64,000 bases of DNA, taken from the NCBI RefSeq assembly GCF_013337045.2, contig NZ_CP118259.1, positions 2,356,001 to 2,420,000 on the forward strand, written 5' to 3'. The stretch is from Agrobacterium vitis. Its GTDB lineage: Bacteria > Pseudomonadota > Alphaproteobacteria > Rhizobiales > Rhizobiaceae. The position numbers and the translations under genes were made by a program. Positions 32,897-41,377 of this stretch are shown here, piece after piece (positions within the stretch are counted from its first letter, which is position 1; each line of letters opens with the position of its first letter). The notes below the pieces were generated by a model. It had not been told where the DNA came from. It ran no database searches and saw nothing but the letters and a program-made list of their open reading frames with translations.

Positions 32897-33496
32897 ATGG
32901 ATGTAAAGACAAACTCCCGCACAGCGGAACACCCAATCGAAGATTTCTTCGTGGATCGCTGGTCTCCCCGCACCTTCACCGAAGAGACAATTTCCGAACA
33001 GGATCTCCTGGGCGTGCTGGAGGCGGCGCGCTGGGCACCCTCCGGCCTGAACGCCCAGCCCTGGCGCTTTATTTACAGCTTTCGCGGAGAACCGCAATTT
33101 GATGGGGTCATCGCGGCGCTCTGGGAAGGAAACCGGGTCTGGGCGCAACATGCGGCAGCGCTGATCGTCATCACCACAAAGACAACTATCATTCCACCAG
33201 GCAGCGATGCGGAGGTACCCAATCCCGGCCACACCTTCGACGCGGGAACAGCCTGGGGGTATCTGGCTCTCCAGGCCCATCTGAAGGGCTGGTCCACCCA
33301 TGCCATGGGCGGCATCGACCCGGTAAAAACCGCGGAAGCGGTCAATATGCCCGAGGGATATGCCATGCAGGTGGTCATCGCGATCGGACGACGCGCAAGT
33401 GCCGACCAGCTTCCCGAGGCGCTGCGCGGACGCGAGACACCAAGCCCGCGCCGCCCTGTCGACGCCTCCGCCTTCCACGGCACATTTCCCCGTTGA
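32897..33496 (+). CDS. Nitroreductase family protein
   Basis: 199 aa. The FMN-binding RWSPRTFTEE motif near the N-terminus, EAARWAPSGLNAQPWRFI, and the C-terminal VIAIGRRA match NAD(P)H-dependent nitroreductases that reduce nitro compounds or quinones. GAGAGCAGG-type bases precede the ATG. The next gene starts 20 bp later. Control by the divergent HxlR regulator would fit an electrophile-detoxification unit. Confidence 0.9.
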   Translation: MDVKTNSRTAEHPIEDFFVDRWSPRTFTEETISEQDLLGVLEAARWAPSGLNAQPWRFIYSFRGEPQFDGVIAALWEGNRVWAQHAAALIVITTKTTIIPPGSDAEVPNPGHTFDAGTAWGYLALQAHLKGWSTHAMGGIDPVKTAEAVNMPEGYAMQVVIAIGRRASADQLPEALRGRETPSPRRPVDASAFHGTFPR

Positions 33497-33516
33497 ACTG
33501 AACAGAGGCAAGAATT

Positions 33517-33921
33517 ATGAGCGACCATAAAAAGGCGATTGTCAGAAAACTCATTGAAGAGGTTCAGGTCGGCGGCAATTACGCCGTCTTCGATGCCTTG
33601 ATGCATCCAAAATTCATCGACCACACACCCACACCCGGCTTTTCACCCGATCGCGACAGCGTGCGGGCATTCTACCGTGCGTTCCACGCCTCCTTCTCAG
33701 AGCCGGTCTGCGAGATCGATTTCCAGACCGCCGAAGGCGACCTCGTCACCACCCGCAAGGTCTATTCCGTTACCCATTCCGGCCCCTTTAACGGTATCCC
33801 GCCAACCGGGCGGCGCATAACATTCGACGTTATCGATGTGCTGAAGGTCGAAGGCGAGTTCATTACCGCGCATTGGGGCATTCTGAACCTCATGAAGATC
33901 GTCGCGCAGATAAGCTGGTAA
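33517..33921 (+). CDS. SnoaL-like / ester cyclase family protein
   Basis: 134 aa. KKAIVRKLIEEVQVGGNYAV, FIDHTPTPGFSPDRDSVRAF and TGRRITFDVIDVLKVEGEFI are typical of the SnoaL-like polyketide-cyclase fold in small soluble proteins of unclear substrate. It is co-transcribed with the nitroreductase (20-bp gap, AGAGGCAAG ribosome site). Its 3' end directly abuts a truncated DUF3396 fragment on the opposite strand, which marks the border of the type VI island. Confidence 0.85.
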   Translation: MSDHKKAIVRKLIEEVQVGGNYAVFDALMHPKFIDHTPTPGFSPDRDSVRAFYRAFHASFSEPVCEIDFQTAEGDLVTTRKVYSVTHSGPFNGIPPTGRRITFDVIDVLKVEGEFITAHWGILNLMKIVAQISW

Positions 33922-34085
33922 TCACGCAGCATTTGACAAAGCGCCATACGGGTTTCCACCCTCTCGCCGCCTAGAAAATAGAGTTCAAGCGCAAAACCGA
34001 TTCGAGAAATGACAAAGCCGTTGTGTGTCAGTTCGACTTTGTCCAATTCATCGGCAATCTCAGGCGTAAGATGTTTTTTGCCCAT
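33893..34085 (-). pseudogene. Truncated DUF3396 immunity gene fragment
   Basis: The ATG at 34085 opens MGKKHLTPEIADELDKVELT, followed by RIGFALELYFLGG and VETRMALCQMLRDYQLIC. This aligns by eye with the N-terminal part of the neighbouring DUF3396 protein (RFGFYIDFALQKATSLETRR, AMADVILEYKSIF). Homology stops after about 60 residues, where the frame runs into the end of the SnoaL-like gene on the other strand. The full protein would be over 300 residues, so this is the remnant of a second immunity gene whose 3' end has been lost. Confidence 0.65.
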
Positions 34086-34224
34086 AATATCAGTGTTTCG
34101 ACGGCTAAGGTTACAGCGCTGCCGAGGCCCCGTATCCGAATAGGCCATGCTTCGGGAACTTCAATTGCCACGCTATAGCGCCAACGAGAGCAACGAGAAA
34201 GAGGCTGCCGGAAGCCTGATTGCG

Positions 34225-35214
34225 TCACTCATCAAATCGGCGAACCCATTTTTGCGTCTCTTCCAAAGAGTCCAGTGGTCGCGGCGCATCGATAAGAGGT
34301 CGTTGATGTTCATCAAAGCGAATAGGCTTAAGAACTCTGGAGACGTTTCGGTAGGCTTCTGGGATCTGACCCTTATTCAAATCACCGAGTTCAGGCCTTT
34401 CCCCAGCTTGAACAACGATCCCTCCAGCATATGGATATAAAGCACAAAGATCGCCTACGTCTTTTTCGATCTTAGTCCTGCCGCCAAGTTCGGTTACAAA
34501 ATCATCATCTATAAATGTGAGCCAATTGACCGTCCTGATTGCTCGCCTGCGCAAACGGTTCATCCGAGCATACCAACGCGATTGCTCGGGCAGGTCCAGT
34601 CCTGGAAAGCGCTTCGCTATCGGGAAGGCAAGAAGTCGGTCAGAAAGACCTTGACGTCCTTCATTGAAGAAAATTGACAGGCCAGCGGTGCCATAAGCAG
34701 GCTTTAGCTTCTCGCACCACCCTAAAATAAGCGATCGAAAACTCTCATAGCCGACCTGTTCTGGCCAACTTGCAGGAAGGTAAATTCCAATTCGGGAGAA
34801 CTCGCGCGCCTCTGTATTTCCAATGGCCTCCGCGTAATAAATAGTCGGATTATCAAGATCACCACCTTCTGGATAACCAAACAGAGAAGCTTCAAAACAA
34901 TCATCTTCCTCGACATTATCGGGCCTTTCTGCCCGCTCCATAATATATCGATTATAATCAATTTCGGTGAGTGGATGAAGGCGGCGGGCACCATCAGGTA
35001 TATAATGCGTCACCTTGTCAGCGAATATCGATTTATACTCTAAGATGACATCAGCCATCGCCCGCCGTGTCTCAAGGCTCGTCGCCTTTTGCAGCGCAAA
35101 ATCGATATAAAAGCCGAAGCGCAACATTGGAACACCGCGCTCGGATGCTAAACCAATCTCATCAAGGAAGCTCCAGTCTTTCGCACTATTTGTTAGTTCG
35201 TGATTATAGATCAT
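34225..35214 (-). CDS. DUF3396 type VI immunity protein
   Basis: 329 aa from the ATG at 35214 (AGAGGA 7 bp upstream, 10 bp after the effector stop); the frame can extend to 35262 inside the effector gene. No signal peptide, so it is cytosolic. Key stretches are LRFGFYIDFALQKATSLETR, DNPTIYYAEAIGN, and YGTAGLSIFFNEGRQG. DUF3396 proteins are known immunity partners of VRR-NUC-type T6SS nucleases, matching the upstream gene. It should neutralise that effector in the producer. Confidence 0.85.
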   Translation of the reverse strand: MIYNHELTNSAKDWSFLDEIGLASERGVPMLRFGFYIDFALQKATSLETRRAMADVILEYKSIFADKVTHYIPDGARRLHPLTEIDYNRYIMERAERPDNVEEDDCFEASLFGYPEGGDLDNPTIYYAEAIGNTEAREFSRIGIYLPASWPEQVGYESFRSLILGWCEKLKPAYGTAGLSIFFNEGRQGLSDRLLAFPIAKRFPGLDLPEQSRWYARMNRLRRRAIRTVNWLTFIDDDFVTELGGRTKIEKDVGDLCALYPYAGGIVVQAGERPELGDLNKGQIPEAYRNVSRVLKPIRFDEHQRPLIDAPRPLDSLEETQKWVRRFDE

Positions 35215-35224
35215 CAAGAATCCT

Positions 35225-36235
35225 CTAATTCGCTGCAGCCGTGACGAGGGCAGTTCCGCCAAGTAGTGCGGTCACAATTGCTCCCCCGTAATAAATGGCG
35301 CCGCCAGTTACCACACCTGCAGCCACCCCTACACCGGCGGCTTTCCAAGGGTTTTCTTTAGCCCATTGCACCGGATCATCCGTCAGAGATGCTGGACTTT
35401 TTTCGGATACTTGCGAAGTCTCGGTGACCGGAGCGGGTGCGCTTCCACCACCAGAACAATCACAGTCATCTTTGAAATTAACGTCCTCTCGCGTCATGTC
35501 ATGCTGTTCAGTGATTTCATCGATGTAGTCGCTTTGGCGACCTCGCATGCGATCTCTAGGTCCTTTGTATTCGGTACCGGCCATGTTATCCAGATCGATA
35601 AAGTCGATAGGACGCTTGCCGCCGCCGCGCATAATCGTACCATCTGCACGTCGTCGCATAGACCATTCGCCGTTGTTCAGATCCCATGCAACTTCCGGCT
35701 CTATGTTGCGGTTATTTTGCTTTGCCCAATCGCGTATTTTCTCTGCAACACATCGACCATTCATGGTACCTGCGGCTAGACATTCACAAGCTGCTTTACA
35801 AATCTGATCAAGAAACTCTCGGTTCTTTTCATCACGCACGGGCCCTGTAAAATACCCACCGGCCGAGATCGTATTGCCCTTGTTGAGCAACATACGATCC
35901 GTCAACCGCGTGACATTACGCCCCTCCATAAAAACGTTCGGCGACCAGGAGAGCCATGTTGCCCGGTCCAGGTGCACGCCGGATTTGACGCCGCCGCCGC
36001 TGCCGGGTTCATCGCCGAAGGAGCGATAGAATTCAGAGCCCTTGATGCCATTCATGGCACCACCGTGAGAGAATACCGTGGTCGTGCCTTTGGCGAGATC
36101 ACGGGCATAGGCGGTGTTGGTGTAAGGCACGGGTTTATCCGGGCTTCTGCACACGTCCGGAAGAGTTGAGCGAACCCAGCCATCGGAATGCTTATGGCAG
36201 AGTGTCAAACCGTTAATCGAGACAGTTTCCTGCAT
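35225..36235 (-). CDS. T6SS effector: DUF4150 (PAAR-like) domain with VRR-NUC-like nuclease region
   Basis: 336 aa. The N-terminal part (VPYTNTAYARDLAKGTTTVF, SHGGAMNGIKGSEFYRSFGD, GVKSGVHLDRATWLSWSPNV) is the PAAR-like DUF4150 spike-tip domain. Residues about 150-255 carry PIDFIDLDNMAGTEYKGPRD then RMRGRQSDYIDEI, matching the D-x(n)-E-x-K and Q motif of VRR-NUC nucleases, with a cysteine-rich CKAACEC before it. The tail (about 290-335) is hydrophobic and glycine-rich, which is odd for a cytosolic DNase and may help membrane crossing. The DUF2169 and thiolase-like genes upstream and DUF3396 downstream are the expected adaptor and immunity. Confidence 0.82.
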   Translation of the reverse strand: MQETVSINGLTLCHKHSDGWVRSTLPDVCRSPDKPVPYTNTAYARDLAKGTTTVFSHGGAMNGIKGSEFYRSFGDEPGSGGGVKSGVHLDRATWLSWSPNVFMEGRNVTRLTDRMLLNKGNTISAGGYFTGPVRDEKNREFLDQICKAACECLAAGTMNGRCVAEKIRDWAKQNNRNIEPEVAWDLNNGEWSMRRRADGTIMRGGGKRPIDFIDLDNMAGTEYKGPRDRMRGRQSDYIDEITEQHDMTREDVNFKDDCDCSGGGSAPAPVTETSQVSEKSPASLTDDPVQWAKENPWKAAGVGVAAGVVTGGAIYYGGAIVTALLGGTALVTAAAN

Positions 36236-36238
36236 GGC

Positions 36239-37291
36239 TCAGTTCTCCCTTCCATAGCGCTCAAGCGCGATGACACAGCGCGGGCCTTCAAAATGCGAAG
36301 TCGATAGGATCGAAAGGCTGGGCCGTCGTTCGTGGTCATCGCCTGCGAAAACATCGTGGTCGATCGTGTCCGCAGGCGAGCACAAAGCAAATGCTGTCAT
36401 CACCAAGCCGTTGGCGGCGCCGCAGTCACCGGTATTCGAGAGAGGTGTTTCAAAGTCCGAGAGCAACTTGTCAGGAATCAGCGCACCCGACAGCGCAAAC
36501 CCAAGGTCTTCCGAGCGCCAGCGTTCGCCATTCAGATCGACCAGAAACCGATCCGGCTGAAAGGCTTCAAAGGCCTGACGTAGCGGCTTTGCGAGACCCC
36601 GACCAATAATACCTTGTGGCGCCGAGAGATTTTCGGTCTCAAAGCCATTGAAGGCCGATCTTACCGTGCCAATAGGAGAGGCATCCGGGAATGCCGCGTT
36701 TGAACCGATCATCACAATAACCGCCGCCTCACCGGGGACAAGACCATGCGGCGTACCACGCTTGTAAATACGATCGTTTATCGCGAGTATGTCGAGGAGT
36801 TCTGCATCCATATAGCTATCAAGCGCAGCAATGGCCATGGCGGGAACCTCTCCCTCCGCGACCTGCCGCAATCCCTTGACCAGTTCATAGGCCGCCAACG
36901 TGTCGCCATCAGCAAGCAGAACCACGTCCGTGAACAGAGTGGGCCAAGTCTCGCCGATCCAGGACATCAAGCTTTGTCCGATTTTATGACTGGCTAGCCA
37001 GCGCGGCACAACAATCCGTATCGCAACAGGGCCGGATGTAATGGTGAGCGTTGCACTCATATCGTCCACGGCGCCTGCGAAAAGCCGTTGCAGCCTCAGT
37101 TCGAAATTCCGGACGTCTTCAAAAGGCATCACACAGGAAAGCGTGACGGATGCGCCATCCGCACCCACGGGGCCTTTTTCAGACTTCACAAAATTATGCT
37201 CATTTTCAGCATAGGCATTGGACGCATCCGCAAGACTTTTGCCCAACGGACAACAAAGCCCAACGCCGTAAACCTGGGCAACAGCGTTCAT
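36239..37291 (-). CDS. Thiolase-like (ketoacyl-synthase fold) protein of T6SS effector modules
   Basis: 350 aa from the ATG at 37291, overlapping the DUF2169 stop in ATGA. MNAVAQVYGVGLCCPLGKSL, HGLVPGEAAVIVMIGS and the C-terminal NTGDCGAANGLVMTAFALCS resemble beta-ketoacyl-synthase/thiolase folds but lack a clear catalytic triad, so an enzymatic role is doubtful. Equivalent genes sit between DUF2169 and effector genes in Agrobacterium vgrG clusters, where they are thought to assist effector loading. It ends 3 bp before the effector start, so the whole set is one operon. Confidence 0.75.
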   Translation of the reverse strand: MNAVAQVYGVGLCCPLGKSLADASNAYAENEHNFVKSEKGPVGADGASVTLSCVMPFEDVRNFELRLQRLFAGAVDDMSATLTITSGPVAIRIVVPRWLASHKIGQSLMSWIGETWPTLFTDVVLLADGDTLAAYELVKGLRQVAEGEVPAMAIAALDSYMDAELLDILAINDRIYKRGTPHGLVPGEAAVIVMIGSNAAFPDASPIGTVRSAFNGFETENLSAPQGIIGRGLAKPLRQAFEAFQPDRFLVDLNGERWRSEDLGFALSGALIPDKLLSDFETPLSNTGDCGAANGLVMTAFALCSPADTIDHDVFAGDDHERRPSLSILSTSHFEGPRCVIALERYGREN

Positions 37292-38304
37292 CGCTCCACC
37301 CCAGCCATCTGCTTGATATGAACGCGGCAATGCGAAACCGACATGTCGCCAGTCGGACAAGGCACGCTGGTGTTCCACACCATTTCCAGTGTTTTGTCGG
37401 AACCATTCAAAAGCACGGAAATCAATTTTGGTCTTGTTTCAACTTTCTGACCTCTGATCCAGGTACCACAATCCATAATGACTTGAGGCAGACGAAAGCC
37501 GTAGTCGCCTTCTTCGTGCATGCCAAAGATGCGGCCTGGCTCGCCACCCCTAAGATCGAATACCTGATCAGCCGGCGCCACTTGATAAAATTGCTCAGAG
37601 AAGTCGGATGGCAGCAAGGGCGCTTCATATTTGCGCCAGTCATCGTCATAGGTTCCGGCATGAGATGCCCGTGGTTGCCATGAGGGCTGGATGGCACCAA
37701 AGCCGATCGGCGCAGGCAAGGGCCGTGCATCAACGAAGGCTTCCGGGTTCTCGATCAACGGCAAGAAAACTTCAGTCCCGTTCGGAATGTTTGGCCATTT
37801 CGATGTCCAACCCATCCCTATCGGATTGTCCTTATTGGGGTCTGCATCGAGGTTGAGAAAGTCCGCACCGCCGAGGCTATGCCTCCAACTCAAAGGACAA
37901 GATTTGAACGCTTCATACCCTTCCAGGTCCAGTTTTCCAGCCTTCTGGCGCAACTGTCTTTTGCCGAAAACCATTGCACGTTTGCCACGTCCAGCCAGAT
38001 CGAATCCGACTTCGACCTTATTAACCTCGTAGCCCGCACGGGAACGCACTTCACCGGTCAAAAGCACGTCAGTCTTTGGCCTGAAAGGGCAGAAATCCCC
38101 GTCTGCCTGCAACTCCAGTCCCTCGCTGTCAGCATAATCCGGTTTAATCCGGATTTCACCTTGATCTTCCATCAAGGTGTTCAACTGGCTCGGAAGAATA
38201 TGAAACCGCGCACGGACTGCGACAGTCCAATACTCCAGACCAGCCCGATCCCGTGCGAAATAGCCGAGCACAGCAAAAGGCGTCTTGTTTTCAACCTGCC
38301 ACAT
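37288..38304 (-). CDS. DUF2169 T6SS effector adaptor
   Basis: 338 aa. WQVENKTPFAVLGYFARDRA at the N-terminus, FRPKTDVLLTGEVRSRAGYE, FGKRQLRQKAG and GFGAIQPSWQPRASHAGTYD are typical of DUF2169, a beta-rich family encoded with DUF4150/PAAR effectors and reported to help mount them on VgrG. It is co-transcribed with the thiolase-like and effector genes. No signal peptide. Confidence 0.88.
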   Translation of the reverse strand: MWQVENKTPFAVLGYFARDRAGLEYWTVAVRARFHILPSQLNTLMEDQGEIRIKPDYADSEGLELQADGDFCPFRPKTDVLLTGEVRSRAGYEVNKVEVGFDLAGRGKRAMVFGKRQLRQKAGKLDLEGYEAFKSCPLSWRHSLGGADFLNLDADPNKDNPIGMGWTSKWPNIPNGTEVFLPLIENPEAFVDARPLPAPIGFGAIQPSWQPRASHAGTYDDDWRKYEAPLLPSDFSEQFYQVAPADQVFDLRGGEPGRIFGMHEEGDYGFRLPQVIMDCGTWIRGQKVETRPKLISVLLNGSDKTLEMVWNTSVPCPTGDMSVSHCRVHIKQMAGVER

Positions 38305-38314
38305 GAACAGATCG

Positions 38315-38566
38315 TCAATTTAGATCGATAACGGCCGCGTCGAGAGCAATAGACCGCTCTGCCTGCTGGGTAATCGAAACCCCTTTGACACTGATGCGGC
38401 CATCCTTGCGCAGCGTAAGCGAGGATTTTCCATTGGTAATTGTCAGCGCACCGGTCACCTCGTCGATCTCCATCATATCAGCCAATGCCATCAATTTTGA
38501 CCAGCGATCATCACCAGTCGATATGTCGGGCAGCAAAAACGCAGCCTTGTCCTGAATTGCATTCAT
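38315..38566 (-). CDS. Small T6SS-island protein, VgrG-tail/DUF3540-like
   Basis: 83 aa. The C-terminal half (GALTITNGKSSLTLRKDGRI then SVKGVSITQQAERSIALDAA) has the repeated short beta pattern of the spike end of VgrG-type or DUF3540-type proteins. The N-terminal half is helical (WSKLMALADMMEID). It lies 10 bp before the DUF2169 gene, so it is probably translated with it. It may be a minimal spike piece connecting effector to VgrG, or a remnant; not recognised with certainty. Confidence 0.6.
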   Translation of the reverse strand: MNAIQDKAAFLLPDISTGDDRWSKLMALADMMEIDEVTGALTITNGKSSLTLRKDGRISVKGVSITQQAERSIALDAAVIDLN

Positions 38567-38751
38567 GAAAGCACTCCTCGGATATTGGGTTTAAAATGGC
38601 TTGCACGTAGCAACAAAACATCATCCGCCAGCAACACTATCTGCATGCCCCAAGAACAAGCTTACAAATCGCACCGCCAAGGAGACTGTTAAAGATTACG
38701 AAGCAAGTGACACGTCACTAAAGAAAACAAACGCCATCCCCTCCCATTGAT

Positions 38752-39927
38752 TTAATGTACTCGCTTTAAAATTGACTGCATGACGAGGTCATAGCCCGTT
38801 ACCCCCCCCAACCGGACGAAGAAGGGCCCTGTCTCATCAACTCCAGGAGCGTAATGGGTGACCATAAGAACGGAGTATCGAACGCCTGCTGATGCAAACA
38901 GGCTCAGGCGGACCTGTGCCTGTCCACCACCATCTGCAAGCTTGTCAACGACATAGGCATAGGAGCGCCCCATATCGCCACTGCCAAGGCCTGACAAATC
39001 TCCTTTGGTCGCCAGGACGGGATTAGCAAAAAGCTTCGCATTCTGCTCCAGCCAGTTGTGCATCATTCCATCCGCGACAGAGTCAATTGCGTCAGCGCTT
39101 GGAGGTGCGGCGCCAGCCGATGCGGCAACCATGATCGCAGAGACGGGATTATCAGCATCCCCTTGTTGCAGATGGAGCGTTCCAGGTAGATCACCGCTAA
39201 AATCATTATCAACCACAGAAAATACGGAGGGATAGTCCAAAGTGAGTGAACCCTTCGCACCCAAGGATATCTTCAGATGCTTAATCTGATTGGCGTCAAA
39301 TCCTTCCTTGACCCCGTCTTCAATTTGCAACGAATCTTTCAGCATACGAGCCTGTTCTTCAAACTCGGAGCTGTGCTCGGCGTCGCCTTGCATGAAAAAA
39401 CATAGAACTTTGTGCTGTCGCACCTGGCATATGGAACGAGCAAGTTTGGCAACCTTGCGTTCATCTTGTGTTCTGCCTTCGGCGTCGGCGAATGTGAGTG
39501 AGATGTGATTTGCCTCGGTAATTCCGAAACCGTTTTCCATCAATAACTGCTCACTTATAGAAGGCGCTTCCGCCGCAAAGCCCGGCTTAAACACAGCCAC
39601 AGTCACTTCGAACTTATCTCTATTATCGGGCACAAATACCTTCGCTAATTCCCCGCGACCTGGCGCTTCGATCGCTTCCGCCTTGGCGAGTAGAGTTGTC
39701 AGCGAATGACCCTTGGCAAAAAAAGAAGCCTTGACGTCATTTCCCAAATTTGAAGATAAACGTTTGTAGCCAAGATCCTTCGCCGCCTGCTCGGTCAATG
39801 TCTGCCTCCTCCCTGTTTCTCGTTTTGAAGATGCCGCTTGTCCGACACCCGCATAAGCATAAAGCGATACTGCAGCCACTCCTATAATAATGCATCGCGT
39901 GATAATTGGTGCACTCGTCTGTACCAT
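38752..39927 (-). CDS. Exported protein of the vgrG island, unknown function
   Basis: 391 aa. A membrane-type N-terminus (IITRCIIIGVAAVSLYAYAGVGQAA) suggests Sec export to the periplasm. The mature part has two similar halves, with ISLTFADAEGRTQDERK and SICQVRQHKVLCFFMQGDAE in the first and ISLGAKGSLTLDYPSVFSVV and a beta-rich end in the second, loosely reminiscent of DcrB/PsbP-like folds. It stands between the candidate effector set and the DUF2169 set with gaps of 127 and 185 bp, so it may be separately expressed. A periplasmic immunity role is possible but not shown. Confidence 0.6.
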   Translation of the reverse strand: MVQTSAPIITRCIIIGVAAVSLYAYAGVGQAASSKRETGRRQTLTEQAAKDLGYKRLSSNLGNDVKASFFAKGHSLTTLLAKAEAIEAPGRGELAKVFVPDNRDKFEVTVAVFKPGFAAEAPSISEQLLMENGFGITEANHISLTFADAEGRTQDERKVAKLARSICQVRQHKVLCFFMQGDAEHSSEFEEQARMLKDSLQIEDGVKEGFDANQIKHLKISLGAKGSLTLDYPSVFSVVDNDFSGDLPGTLHLQQGDADNPVSAIMVAASAGAAPPSADAIDSVADGMMHNWLEQNAKLFANPVLATKGDLSGLGSGDMGRSYAYVVDKLADGGGQAQVRLSLFASAGVRYSVLMVTHYAPGVDETGPFFVRLGGVTGYDLVMQSILKRVH

Positions 39928-40054
39928 ACAAGCGTAGCCTTGCCTTTATCTGCTTTATTCGATCCATTAATTTTGTGTTTTCTGCCGAAAAGTATTGTAA
40001 AGGTATTATCTAAATTTCTGGCAGCGATCACGTGATCACAGCGCCACAATCTTT

Positions 40055-40741
40055 TCACGAAGAGCCATTCAAATGAAGATTCTCTTCAAATAATCGCTGC
40101 ATCACCAACCGACCATTAATGACCGCTTTGCCCAAGTCATCAACGTTAGCATTTTTTCTGAAGCCAGCTTCCCAAACCCGTTTTGGCATAAGCTGAAACT
40201 GAAAAATGATACCGTCACCCAGAGGCTTGATGGCAAAATCACTGACTAATTCCCAGCTGTACCCTTCAGAACTATACTGATACAAGGATACGTTACGGTG
40301 CCAACCTCCTTCCTGATTATCTAGTAACCGTTCATCTAACTTCTTTAAATCTTTAACGTCTAAGAATTCCTTTATTATATCCAGACGAAAATGATCGTAA
40401 TCTGACGTATTGACTGCATTAAACTTTAGATATTCAGCCCAAAATATAGTTAATGCATTATCTGAATCGTTGGCCTCGATCACCCGCCCACAAACACCTT
40501 GAGCGTTACCTTGCTTGTAGGAAAGCGTGAAGCTTGGATCATTCTTGACTTCTCGAACTTGGTAAACCTCCACACTTTTACGAGGGCAAATTTCGACCTT
40601 TTCTAGTTCAAATCCACGCTCGCGAAACCACAAAAATCTTGTGTTTCCCACAAAAAAGAAACTAGTAAGCCAATAAAAAAATGCCATTAAAAAAAATAAA
40701 AAAATAAATTTATTGATTTTATTAAATAAAAAATTACTCAT
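40055..40741 (-). CDS. Membrane-anchored protein, candidate immunity to the 421-aa effector
   Basis: 228 aa with one strong N-terminal transmembrane helix (FIFLFFLMAFFYWLTSFFFV) and a soluble remainder probably in the periplasm, with two cysteines (EICPRKS and GVCGRV). The gene is unusually AT-rich. Its start overlaps the preceding stop by 4 bp (ATGA), showing tight coupling to the 40738-41376 gene. Not recognised as a known family. Position after a VgrG-linked cargo gene and its topology suggest protection in the periplasm. Confidence 0.6.
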   Translation of the reverse strand: MSNFLFNKINKFIFLFFLMAFFYWLTSFFFVGNTRFLWFRERGFELEKVEICPRKSVEVYQVREVKNDPSFTLSYKQGNAQGVCGRVIEANDSDNALTIFWAEYLKFNAVNTSDYDHFRLDIIKEFLDVKDLKKLDERLLDNQEGGWHRNVSLYQYSSEGYSWELVSDFAIKPLGDGIIFQFQLMPKRVWEAGFRKNANVDDLGKAVINGRLVMQRLFEENLHLNGSS

Positions 40742-41376
40742 TTGTATTTATCGTAAAAATTATCTAAATTTTTATTATACCAATAAGAAATGAAATCAGT
40801 TATTTCTTTCATTTCAGGCTTAATTTCGAAATTTTCCCCGTTTTTTAATTTTACTGATTCATTGCTTTTAAAAATTTTTGGCACAATTGAGTATATAAAT
40901 AACGTTCCTTCGTTTATATCCAGTAAAGTCGAATTAAATTCGGATACTCTATCGTAATCAGCTCCTTTCAGGCCAATCTCAAATTCATAACTAAAGAAAA
41001 AGTTAGATCTTTTTTCATCTAGAAATTTTATATATCTATCCTTGGATTCTGTGTACTCGTTAATTATAAATTCTGCGAAACGTTTACGCTCTGTGACTTT
41101 TAGTTTATCCTTTACCAAAAAAACACCAAAATTAGCCAAACCAAAACCATCAGTGGATACGGCTGAAAACGTCCACTGGCAGGCGAATTTATCTTCTTTT
41201 TTTACCGGGGAAGCTTCAACATCCTCTTTAGGAACAAATATGTTTACTTGAGCGCACAGTTGTCTCATTTCCAAATTATCGGAAAAGCTTGTTTTTTCAT
41301 TTTCCGCCATAGTGTTATGCCCTGTGAAAAATATTGAAAGAGATAAGCCGAGTTTTAAAAGTAAATTTCTATTCAT
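40738..41376 (-). CDS. Exported small protein, candidate immunity to the 421-aa effector
   Basis: 212 aa from the ATG at 41376, one base after the effector stop, with a GAGAG ribosome site inside the effector end. The signal peptide (MNRNLLLKLGLSLSIFFTGH) is followed by ENEKTSFSDNLEMRQLCAQV and a helix-rich, lysine-rich body. AT-rich composition like its neighbour. No family recognised. Immediate coupling to the candidate effector and periplasmic targeting make it the best immunity candidate. Confidence 0.62.
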   Translation of the reverse strand: MNRNLLLKLGLSLSIFFTGHNTMAENEKTSFSDNLEMRQLCAQVNIFVPKEDVEASPVKKEDKFACQWTFSAVSTDGFGLANFGVFLVKDKLKVTERKRFAEFIINEYTESKDRYIKFLDEKRSNFFFSYEFEIGLKGADYDRVSEFNSTLLDINEGTLFIYSIVPKIFKSNESVKLKNGENFEIKPEMKEITDFISYWYNKNLDNFYDKYK

Positions 41377-41377
41377 T

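Noticed and set aside
33762..34148. 128-codon minus-strand ORF taken as an intact gene
   Set aside because: Only its middle part is DUF3396-like; its C-terminal part is antisense to the SnoaL-like gene and the frame is a chance extension of a truncated fragment.
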